Below the pieces are notes generated by a model. That model worked only from the letters and a program-made list of their open reading frames with translations. It was not told where the DNA came from and searched no databases. Below are positions 37,190-45,214 of a DNA stretch of 64,000 bases, in pieces (the first letter of the stretch is position 1; the number at the start of each line of letters is the position of its first letter). Source of the DNA: Furfurilactobacillus milii. GTDB taxonomy: Bacteria > Bacillota > Bacilli > Lactobacillales > Lactobacillaceae. The stretch spans positions 124,001 to 188,000 of the forward strand of contig NZ_JAIWJF010000005.1 in assembly GCF_021654115.1 (NCBI RefSeq), in the 5' to 3' direction. A program made the position numbers and the translations under genes.

Positions 37190-40100
37190 TTAATTGCTTG
37201 GATTGTTTGTTGCACCAATACCAAAGTTGTATGCGCGAGTCATGAAGCGTGTTTTACCATCGCCTTCACCGAATCGTGAAAAAGTAATCTTGTGATTAGG
37301 GATATCAACCGTGATGAAGTCTTGTGCACCTTCTTGCAGTGAATCGACGGGACGATCACCATAACCATTACTGGTATCACGAAGGGCTGAATTGGTCTCA
37401 ACGTACAGTACGTTATTTTGTGTACTTTCGTTATCTTTGTGCCAATGACCGTTCATAACTGCAACAACACGACCCGTCGCGCCAGAAAAGCTGACGTCGG
37501 TTGGGTTAACCGTATAAAAGGCCGGGTCCGTATACGGGTAGGAATTCGTTACATTAGGATTTGAGAGCGAAAAGTTTAATGCTGTGTCTTGTTTACTGTC
37601 AAGATGTAACGGAACGTCTTTAGTAGTGCCATCTTTTTGTTTTTGAAGTGTTCCATTTTGGAATGCTTCAATAACACTTCTTAGAAGAGTACCATTGTAG
37701 ATTCCCCACATATCATCGTTAGATGGGGCCGTATTTACTTCGCCATTAAAGACACCCGGCAACGAACTGTGCATAAAAAACATGACATGATAATCATCTG
37801 GAACATGCTGAAGTTCTTGAACTATCCAATTAATTTGAGCAGCCGATACGCCACCATAACTTTGTATATCAACAGCCAATTTACCATCTTTTAAAGCCCT
37901 AGTGTCGTCAAAATCGTTAATGAAGAGGGAAACAACTTTCCTTGACTGGTCGTAGTAAATACGACTGCCGTGCTCTGTTTCAATATTTTTTCTTAAGGTG
38001 TCCAGCGCTGGTGTTGTGTTTGGATCATTCACACCGTATTGATCGCTAGGCTTAAGAATGTGTTCATACTCATCATTAGCAGTTAGGCCTTCATTTGTGT
38101 TGTTATATTTATCATCACTTTGATGATTTAAATCATGATTTCCAGGGATCATAAAGGCTTTGGTTTCATTTTGAACCTGCATAAATTTAGAAGCAAACTC
38201 ATCCAAATCAGCAAACTGGTTCGCTTTTGAAGTGGCCGTCCCATTTACTGCGTCTCCAAGACTGATTTTATATGCTACTTTAAGTGCATCCGCCAGTTTA
38301 GTCTGATTATCAAGATTAGAAAGTGTCAGTTGTGTTCTAGTGTCTGGGTCACCATTATTTTGATTTTCCCAAGAACGAGAATTTGTTTGAAAATGAACAT
38401 CCGTAATCAAACTCATTATGAATGAAGTCTGTGTTTGACTCTTTTTGACTTGTTGAATGAATTCATCGAAGTAAGGGGACATGTCACGAATAGCCAGACC
38501 ATCTTGCCCAAAGTTATAGTCAAAGCCGTCAATATGTGCGGGACCTGATGGCTGAATTACACCACTGTTTGGGTCGGAGTAATACCAGTCATATAAGTTG
38601 CCGTTTAATTGATACCAGCCTTGCCACATTTGTCCGGCTTCATTGAACCGGTACCGTTTATCGTCAATCGACTGGATCCCAGTCAGCATGACACCATTCG
38701 AATTGGTGTAGAAAACACCTTTATTGTAATTAATCCATCCATATCGAAGTGCGCCATCATTAGGGTTACCGTAGTACCAAGAACCATTTTCCTGGAACCA
38801 GTTTTTCATCACACCTGCGTTGGTCATGTAATATTGATTGCCGTTATAATTTATCCAACCCATCTGAGCAGCACCGTTGTCGTTGAAGAAATAGGGTGAG
38901 TTATTAACCGTTTGCCAACCATGTAATAAGTGACCATCGTTATCAAAACCATAAAGAGAATTGTTAATGTTTTTGACATTGTTTTTGACCATGTAGCCAT
39001 TTTCATCAAAATAATAAGGCTGGTTGTTTACGTAAGTCCAAGAAGATGTGTGCATGGCACCTGAGTTGTCATCTAGATAAAACTGATGACCATTGGAATC
39101 GAGTAGACCTTTTTGCATCACACCGCTACCGTTGGCGAAGTACCAAGCATTATTTGCTTCAAACCACCAAGTTTGCATAGCACCTGACTGATCAAAGTGA
39201 TACCAGTTGTTATTATCAAATTGCCAGTCTGTCTTCATTGAGCCGTCTGAACCTAATAGATACCATTTGCTGTTGATGTTTTGCCAACCAGTTTGCATAA
39301 CGCCACTATTATCAGCAAAGTACCAGCCGTAAGGAGTGGCAAACCAATTAGTGTCTAACGCACCGCTGTTGTTCAGATGATAATATTTATCACCATTTTG
39401 TTCCCAGCCGGTTTTCATTAACCCAGAATCTCCGAGGTCGTACCACTTACCGTTGATGACTTGCCAGCCAGTTTGCATCACGCCACTACCATTTGCAAAG
39501 TACCAGCCATACGGTGTATTAAACCAGCCGGTATCTAGAGCACCACTGTCACTTAAATGATAGTAGGAATTACCAGTCGGTTCCCAGCCGGTTTTCATTA
39601 AGCCGGAATCGCCGAGATCATACCATTTGCCGTTAATAACCTGCCAGCCGGTTTGCATCACACCGCTACCGTTTGCAAAGTACCAACCATAGGGTGTATT
39701 GAACCAGCTGGTGTCCAAGGCACCACTATCGCTCAAATGATAATAAGAATTACCAGTCGGTTCCCAACCAGTTTTCATTAGGCCAGAATCATCAAAATGG
39801 TACCATTTACCATTTTTGGCTTGCCAGCCAGTTTGCATTTGACCACTATCATTTGCAAGATACCATCCGGATGGGGTTGAGAACCAGTCAGTGTCAAGTT
39901 GACCATTGTTTTCTAGGTGATACCAGTTATTGTTTTGAAGTTGCCAGCCGGTTGTCATAGCCCCTGATGCGCTAAGCAGGTACCAACTATTACCGGGACG
40001 TTGCCAGCCAGTTTGCATTTGACCACTGTTGTTAAATAGGTACCAGTTGTTGTTAATGTTTCCCCAACCAGTTTGCATTCGACCACTGTTTTGCAAATAG

Positions 40101-40978
40101 AACCAGGCATTATTGTTTAACCAGCCAGTTTGCATTTTGCCATCGCTGTTAAAAAAGTACCAAGCATCATCGATGGAGTTCCAGCCAGTTGCTTTGTTAC
40201 CACCAATTTGATAAGACCAAGCACCATTGTTATTTTGCCAATAATTAGAGGCAGTCGCTACAGAAGCAGCAACTGTCGCTTGCATACGAATGGTTGGTAA
40301 GATGTCATTGTTCACTAGCATGGAGTTAGCCTGTGAAGACACTTCCTGACTGTCGCTATTCTCGACCGCTGTTGTCTGAACAGTTTCAGAAAAGTCGGAA
40401 GTAATTGAATTCGATTCGGACTTTCTATTGACTGATGAAGAAACAAGTGACTTTTGATCAGTAGAAATAGATGCAACATTAGGTTGCTGTGAATTAGCAA
40501 AGTTCTGTTCTACGCTGGCATCCTTATTACTTACGACGGAGGAAGAATCAGCATTTGTCTGTTGCTTAGGTGAAGAAGTCTTTGCTTTCTTTGCGGCAGA
40601 GGAAATTGATTCAGCCGACGGTACTGAATCTTGTGTACTTGTTTGACTATCTAATTGTGCCGATGTGCTATTCTGTGAAGATTCCATTGAAGACACTGGT
40701 GCAGTAAAAGCTTCAGTTGACTTAGTAACATCACTTGAACTGGATGCACTTATTGACGTCTTTTCTTGTGACACACTTGTGTCTAATTGAGCCTGTTTGT
40801 TTGCATCACCTTCACCAGAAGACGACGAAATAGTTTTACTTATATTCAATGAAGATGAGTTATTAGTTACAGTCGCATCATCAGCTGATGCAACAGCCCC
40901 CATAGAAATTGTTAGCGCTAATGCTGTTGCGGCAACTAACCAAAGCTTGCCAGACTTATACATTTTATATCGATTCAA
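37190..40978 (-). CDS. Choline-binding-repeat metallophosphoesterase, secreted
   Basis: 1262 residues. Order: KxYKxGKxW signal peptide (KMYKSGKLW at residues 5-13, hydrophobic core, cleavage near ASADD); Ser/Thr-rich stretch to ~240; a long array of choline/cell-wall-binding repeats (~244-835; typical unit GWxxxNNxWYxLxxSGxMQT); then a calcineurin-type metallophosphoesterase (~850-1262) with the metal motifs ITDVHF, LGDAVNG, IPGNHDLNH, FMHSSLPG and MNGHWHKDN. No LPXTG, so attachment would be by the repeats. TTG 40978 follows AAAGGGG. By analogy with pneumococcal Pce it might remove phosphocholine or another phosphoester from the wall polymer, but the fold differs and the substrate is unknown. 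Confidence 0.9.
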   Translation of the reverse strand: MNRYKMYKSGKLWLVAATALALTISMGAVASADDATVTNNSSSLNISKTISSSSGEGDANKQAQLDTSVSQEKTSISASSSSDVTKSTEAFTAPVSSMESSQNSTSAQLDSQTSTQDSVPSAESISSAAKKAKTSSPKQQTNADSSSVVSNKDASVEQNFANSQQPNVASISTDQKSLVSSSVNRKSESNSITSDFSETVQTTAVENSDSQEVSSQANSMLVNNDILPTIRMQATVAASVATASNYWQNNNGAWSYQIGGNKATGWNSIDDAWYFFNSDGKMQTGWLNNNAWFYLQNSGRMQTGWGNINNNWYLFNNSGQMQTGWQRPGNSWYLLSASGAMTTGWQLQNNNWYHLENNGQLDTDWFSTPSGWYLANDSGQMQTGWQAKNGKWYHFDDSGLMKTGWEPTGNSYYHLSDSGALDTSWFNTPYGWYFANGSGVMQTGWQVINGKWYDLGDSGLMKTGWEPTGNSYYHLSDSGALDTGWFNTPYGWYFANGSGVMQTGWQVINGKWYDLGDSGLMKTGWEQNGDKYYHLNNSGALDTNWFATPYGWYFADNSGVMQTGWQNINSKWYLLGSDGSMKTDWQFDNNNWYHFDQSGAMQTWWFEANNAWYFANGSGVMQKGLLDSNGHQFYLDDNSGAMHTSSWTYVNNQPYYFDENGYMVKNNVKNINNSLYGFDNDGHLLHGWQTVNNSPYFFNDNGAAQMGWINYNGNQYYMTNAGVMKNWFQENGSWYYGNPNDGALRYGWINYNKGVFYTNSNGVMLTGIQSIDDKRYRFNEAGQMWQGWYQLNGNLYDWYYSDPNSGVIQPSGPAHIDGFDYNFGQDGLAIRDMSPYFDEFIQQVKKSQTQTSFIMSLITDVHFQTNSRSWENQNNGDPDTRTQLTLSNLDNQTKLADALKVAYKISLGDAVNGTATSKANQFADLDEFASKFMQVQNETKAFMIPGNHDLNHQSDDKYNNTNEGLTANDEYEHILKPSDQYGVNDPNTTPALDTLRKNIETEHGSRIYYDQSRKVVSLFINDFDDTRALKDGKLAVDIQSYGGVSAAQINWIVQELQHVPDDYHVMFFMHSSLPGVFNGEVNTAPSNDDMWGIYNGTLLRSVIEAFQNGTLQKQKDGTTKDVPLHLDSKQDTALNFSLSNPNVTNSYPYTDPAFYTVNPTDVSFSGATGRVVAVMNGHWHKDNESTQNNVLYVETNSALRDTSNGYGDRPVDSLQEGAQDFITVDIPNHKITFSRFGEGDGKTRFMTRAYNFGIGATNNPSN
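39401..39780 (-). repeat. 180-bp near-identical coding repeats
   Basis: Within the repeat array, a 60-residue (180-base) block recurs in register: TTCCCAGCCGGTTTTCATTA at 39401 and 39581, and a near copy at 39761. Between the first two marks the units are almost identical; the third is more diverged. Signs of recent unit duplication. Confidence 0.75.
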
Positions 40979-41216
40979 AATATTTAACCCCTTTGCTTGT
41001 TCATATCGTCTCTAAGTATAACAGGAAAGACCTTCAAATGAATTTAACACTATGTTTCATATTGAGAACAAAATTACAAGTGTTGCCTTTTTTGCAATGT
41101 GCTGTCACAAACCTGTAAAACAAACGTTAAGCCAAGTCATAAAGGCTTTAGAACGTTGATGTTTAAACGTTGACAGCTGTTTCGCCTATTATGGAACAAT
41201 TTTGAAATGTTTAAAA

Positions 41217-41241
41217 AATGTTGTATTCTGCGTACAACATT
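41217..41241. promoter_or_regulatory. Inverted repeat upstream of the CHAP gene
   Basis: Perfect 9-bp arms AATGTTGTA (41217-41225) and TACAACATT (41233-41241), 26 bases before the start. The 40979-41267 gap otherwise holds the divergent promoters of two surface proteins. Confidence 0.45.
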
Positions 41242-41267
41242 CTTAATGAATTGCGGGGATAAAATTT

Positions 41268-42989
41268 TTGAAGATAAAGAGAGAGACTAATAACAGTCGT
41301 CTGAAAAACATTGCGACAATGAGCTTGGTGACCGTTTCAACGTTGCTTACATTATCTGTTATGAATAGCAAAACTGTTTATGCAAATGATGATGTACAGA
41401 GTGGAGTTAGCAACGCAAGTGTATCAACTCTGACCCAAAATAACGGGAGTTCTAACTCGGTTTCTCTAAAAACTGGGTCTATTTTGAATCAAGCCTCGCA
41501 GAATTCTGATAACACACAGTCGAGTTCGTTAGATGACGCTGCTAGCCAGTCTGGTGAAAGTAGTTCTGTTGTGCCTGAGAGCGCAATTGCAAAGGGTTCT
41601 ACGGTTTCTGAAGAAAAGCAAAATAGTACTAGCAGTCAAAATGCTGCTTCAAGTATTTATTCGGCTGGATCTGAGAGCTCCCACAACGCTTCTGTAACGG
41701 AAGCTAGTTCAGAGCAGCCTACAAGTGCTACAAGTGCTACAAGTGCTAACCTAGAGAACTCTAAAAGTGTTTCGTCACAGAATCTAACTTCGGTGCAAAG
41801 TGAAACGTCAGCCAATTCCGAGTCAGTAAAGTCTTCTGCAAGTACAACTGACGAACAAAATAACACAACAAGCACTTCTAACTCGGAAGCAAGCGGCAGT
41901 GCTGAGCAGACAGTAAAAGTGGCTGCTTCTGTCGCTGCCAGTGATGGCTGGAAGCAAGGTAATACTTGGAGCTATTATCAAAATGGTAATGCAGTTACGG
42001 GTTGGCAGGCCATTAATGGTGCCTGGTACCATTTTGACAACTCAGGTCAAATGCAAACCGGTTGGTATCAACAGGATGGGAACTGGTACTATCTTGAAAA
42101 CTGGGGTGGTATGGCCGGTAATTGGCAAAACATTGACAATAATTGGTACTATTTCAGTAATTGGGGTGGTATGAGCAAAGGTTGGCAATGGAGTAACAAT
42201 AATTGGTACTATCTCGAAAACTGGGGTGGTATGCACCGTGGTTGGCTTTGGGATGGTAACAGTTGGTACATGAATGATCGTACTAATGGTGAAACTTTGT
42301 ACAATTGGCAGAGTATTGATGGTCAATGGTACTTAATGGCTAACAGCGGTCGCATGCAAACCGGTTGGGAACAGATGAATGGTAGCTGGTATCACATGGG
42401 TGGCAACGGTGCGTTGCAAACTGGCTGGCAGGTCGTTGATGGTAACTGGTACTATCTAACTAGTTGGGGTATGGATACTGGTTGGCAGTGGCTCAACGGA
42501 TCTTGGTTCCATTTTAACGGCTGGGGCGGTATGAATACTGGCTGGTATGGTGATGGTTATAACTGGTACTATCTCGGTAATAGTGGATATCTCAATACCG
42601 GTAGACAAAGAATTGGCAATAAACTTTATTATTTCAACGGTGCAGGTCAATTGCAGGATAACTATGTAGACTGGGGCAACGATTACGGCTATTATGCTGG
42701 ACAGTGTACAGCGTATGCTGCTAAGAAACTGGCCGCTGAAGGTGTTAACCCATATGGTAAAGGCAACGCTGCGGACTGGGTATATTCTGCCGCAGATGTA
42801 ACCTATAATAATCCAGCAGTTGGTATGATTGCTTGGTCAACAGCCGGTTATTATGGTCACGTTGCATATGTGGAAGCTGTTTCCGGTTCTTGGGTATTTG
42901 TTTCAGAAGCAAATTACAACGGTTTAGCTTATCACACGCGTTGGGTTCAAATTGGTGATGGCAGCTTTAATGGTTATCTTACATTTTAA
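41268..42989 (+). CDS. Choline-binding-repeat CHAP-domain wall hydrolase
   Basis: 573 residues: signal peptide (cleavage near TVYAND, ordinary Sec type rather than KxYKxGKxW), Ser/Thr-rich linker to ~220, choline-binding-type repeats ~225-465 rich in NWYYLENWGGM, and a C-terminal CHAP cysteine amidase/endopeptidase (~470-573) with the catalytic Cys in GQCTAYAAK and His in YYGHVAYVE. Probably cleaves peptidoglycan cross-links or amide bonds. Start is TTG 41268 after GCGGGGA. Divergent from the phosphoesterase gene. Domain logic recalls pneumococcal CbpD. Confidence 0.9.
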   Translation: MKIKRETNNSRLKNIATMSLVTVSTLLTLSVMNSKTVYANDDVQSGVSNASVSTLTQNNGSSNSVSLKTGSILNQASQNSDNTQSSSLDDAASQSGESSSVVPESAIAKGSTVSEEKQNSTSSQNAASSIYSAGSESSHNASVTEASSEQPTSATSATSANLENSKSVSSQNLTSVQSETSANSESVKSSASTTDEQNNTTSTSNSEASGSAEQTVKVAASVAASDGWKQGNTWSYYQNGNAVTGWQAINGAWYHFDNSGQMQTGWYQQDGNWYYLENWGGMAGNWQNIDNNWYYFSNWGGMSKGWQWSNNNWYYLENWGGMHRGWLWDGNSWYMNDRTNGETLYNWQSIDGQWYLMANSGRMQTGWEQMNGSWYHMGGNGALQTGWQVVDGNWYYLTSWGMDTGWQWLNGSWFHFNGWGGMNTGWYGDGYNWYYLGNSGYLNTGRQRIGNKLYYFNGAGQLQDNYVDWGNDYGYYAGQCTAYAAKKLAAEGVNPYGKGNAADWVYSAADVTYNNPAVGMIAWSTAGYYGHVAYVEAVSGSWVFVSEANYNGLAYHTRWVQIGDGSFNGYLTF

Positions 42990-43003
42990 AATCAGAAATT
43001 AAG

Positions 43004-43046
43004 AAGATCCTCAGTGACGGTTAAGCCCGTGAACTGAGGATCTTTT
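43004..43046 (+). terminator. Terminator after the CHAP gene
   Basis: AAGATCCTCAGT (43004-43015) with ACTGAGGATCTT (43033-43044) followed by T; converging genes on both sides. Confidence 0.85.
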
Positions 43047-43053
43047 TTGGAAT

Positions 43054-43509
43054 TTATTTAGTTGACTGTTGCGCAGCAGATACAAGTTCGTTAGCAAATT
43101 CATCAAGCTGTTTAATATCGTCAGCGTCAGGGGAAAGGTTTATTTTGATTTTTTGTGCACCTCGGGTGGCTCCGCTGTCAGCTAACCGAGAATCAAAGCG
43201 GTCAACGGCCACACCATAATCATCGCCATAAAAGACATCACCGGACCCCGCAACTCCAAACACTTTACCATTTAACGTAATGTCCGCGAGGTCATCATAG
43301 TAATCAATACCTTCCTCAGGAAGTGCCCCTTCGTCATAAGTATACGGAACAATCACGACAATGTCTGTGTCATTTAAATCTTGAACATTTGCCTGCGAGA
43401 TTTCCTCCTCGGTCACGACAACGTTTAAATCTTCCAAAGCTTCTACAATAATGTCGGCAACATCCTCGTTATTTCCAGTGATTGTTGCGTAAACAACGCG
43501 TGCTTTCAT
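43054..43509 (-). CDS. Flavodoxin at the end of the lic operon
   Basis: 151-residue flavodoxin: FMN phosphate loop YATITGNNEDVAD, VVIVPYTYDEGALPEE, and GSGDVFYGDDYGVAVDRFD. An electron carrier of the cytosol. ATG 43509 overlaps the licC stop (ATGA), so it is translated with the choline genes. No redox enzyme is evident in the operon, so its partner is unknown. Confidence 0.9.
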   Translation of the reverse strand: MKARVVYATITGNNEDVADIIVEALEDLNVVVTEEEISQANVQDLNDTDIVVIVPYTYDEGALPEEGIDYYDDLADITLNGKVFGVAGSGDVFYGDDYGVAVDRFDSRLADSGATRGAQKIKINLSPDADDIKQLDEFANELVSAAQQSTK

Positions 43510-44222
43510 CAAACTTGCTCCTTCAATAATTTTTGAATAGTACGATAGTTTTCCTGAGTGTCCATTTCATACATTGAAGTATCTTTGACCTGATGGGTTG
43601 TAACGGAAATCTGGTTTAGTAATGCGACTGGTATATCATCCCAATAACCTTTTTTCTCGAGAAGTTGTGACGTTTGCGAAAATTTAGGTAACGCTTTAAG
43701 AATCGTTTGAGCGGTTACTTTGTCCCAGTATGAAATACCAGACATAGACGGAACGTGATCATCTGTAACAGACATTTTAACGACCTCTCCATTACTATCT
43801 GTTAGTGGGCACCATTCCACACCATGAATTGTTCGGAGAATGGTATAGTATGTGCTCTTTTGGGGATGATAGAGAAAAACGTTGTCACGAAGGACCGTAT
43901 CGGCATCAATAACAAAAGAGTCGCCGAAGTACTTTGAAGCACATGCAAAAGAATAGACGTTATTATAATCGCTGAAGTGATCATTATAAAGAAAATGAAG
44001 ATTGAGTTCTTTTAAGTCTGGATACTGATTTTGAAGAATTTCAAACTGTTCATGCAGATAACCGACTACGATGTAAATATCGTTGATATTTGCATCATGA
44101 AGCATCCTTAATGTTCTAACTAGGTTTGGTGTTCCATTGATTTCAAGCAAGGATTTTGGACGATTCTTGGTCATCTCTTTAAAGCGGCTTCCTAGTCCAG
44201 CCGCCATGATAATTGCGTTCAT
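43509..44222 (-). CDS. licC: LicC-like CTP:phosphocholine cytidylyltransferase
   Basis: 237-residue nucleotidyltransferase. The nucleotide signature is intact: MAAGLGSRFKEMTKNRPKSL, with FVIDADTVLRDNVFL as the metal-binding region and EWCPLTDSNGEVVKM characteristic of the LicC group. Would convert phosphocholine and CTP to CDP-choline. Overlaps licB by one base (TAATG). Confidence 0.88.
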   Translation of the reverse strand: MNAIIMAAGLGSRFKEMTKNRPKSLLEINGTPNLVRTLRMLHDANINDIYIVVGYLHEQFEILQNQYPDLKELNLHFLYNDHFSDYNNVYSFACASKYFGDSFVIDADTVLRDNVFLYHPQKSTYYTILRTIHGVEWCPLTDSNGEVVKMSVTDDHVPSMSGISYWDKVTAQTILKALPKFSQTSQLLEKKGYWDDIPVALLNQISVTTHQVKDTSMYEMDTQENYRTIQKLLKEQV

Positions 44223-45214
44223 TATTTGTGCTCCTTAGGAATCATTCTCGCAACAATAGGAATTTTACGAAGAATAAGTTGTTTGGAATCCGCAGTTAAT
44301 ACGGAACCTAAAATGATTATTGATGCTAATAACAGTGAAGTCAAGGAGGCTTTGTTTCCTGCCACTATACCAATAACAATAGCCCAAGCTGAGTAGCTAA
44401 TGTTAAGTCCCATTGCTTGGACGGCTCCCAATACATTAATAGAGCCATAGTAGAATTTATATGAAAAACTACCAGCAATAGCAGTAAGAAGGAGTAAAAA
44501 AATAATTGGGGAGCGAAAGATTTCAAAAACGTGATGATAACCAGAAGGAACTATTGGAATAATGCCGACTGCGAAGACGATTCCAGAAATCAGTTGGCGA
44601 ATCTGCAACGCGTCATCTGACGAAAGGTCATTCTTCATACCATATGCAGAGATAACAGATTCTGACCCCCATCCAATTACGCATAGTGCGGCGAAGATGA
44701 ATCCGATGGGGCGAATATTTGTGGTGATAGTCGCACTCATTCCTGTAAATATTGTGCCGCCGATGGCTAGGGATAATCCAACAATGGTAGAGAGATTGGG
44801 CCGTTGTCTGAAAACAATAAAATTAAGTAGCGCGCCAAAGGCTGGGTACATAGCAGAAATAATTGCAGTGTATGTTGGGCCTATATAATGAATAGACAGC
44901 GCATAACCTGTCATTCCAACCGGTCCGCCAAAAACGGCAGCAAACATTACCCAATGTGCACTTGGACTCTTTTTTAAAATTCTTAAAAAATTGAAAAAAT
45001 AATTTTTAGGATTGCTAATAATATTTAAAATCAGCAAAACCATAGCAGAAAAACTGTCATGAAGAAACGTAGCAATCAAAGGCGCTGTGCCAGCAAAATA
45101 TTGAAAGGGTCCATGGGCTAAAATAAGACCTATCAGTACGGTGTCTAATCCCCACAATGCACCGCCGGATAATCCATTTAACCGTTGCCGAAAATATTGT
45201 CGTTGATCATACAT
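44222..45214 (-). CDS. licB: LicB-like choline permease (DMT/EamA)
   Basis: 330 residues with about ten membrane segments in the two-EamA arrangement, starting GGALWGLDTVLIGLILA. The match to LicB, the choline importer of pneumococcal and Haemophilus lic loci, rests on this start, the fold and the position between licA and licC. Overlaps the end of licA by 8 bases. Confidence 0.85.
   Translation of the reverse strand: MYDQRQYFRQRLNGLSGGALWGLDTVLIGLILAHGPFQYFAGTAPLIATFLHDSFSAMVLLILNIISNPKNYFFNFLRILKKSPSAHWVMFAAVFGGPVGMTGYALSIHYIGPTYTAIISAMYPAFGALLNFIVFRQRPNLSTIVGLSLAIGGTIFTGMSATITTNIRPIGFIFAALCVIGWGSESVISAYGMKNDLSSDDALQIRQLISGIVFAVGIIPIVPSGYHHVFEIFRSPIIFLLLLTAIAGSFSYKFYYGSINVLGAVQAMGLNISYSAWAIVIGIVAGNKASLTSLLLASIIILGSVLTADSKQLILRKIPIVARMIPKEHK

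Noticed and set aside
42042-42326. Antisense open frames within the repeat regions
   Set aside because: Repetitive frames created by the coding repeats on the other strand.
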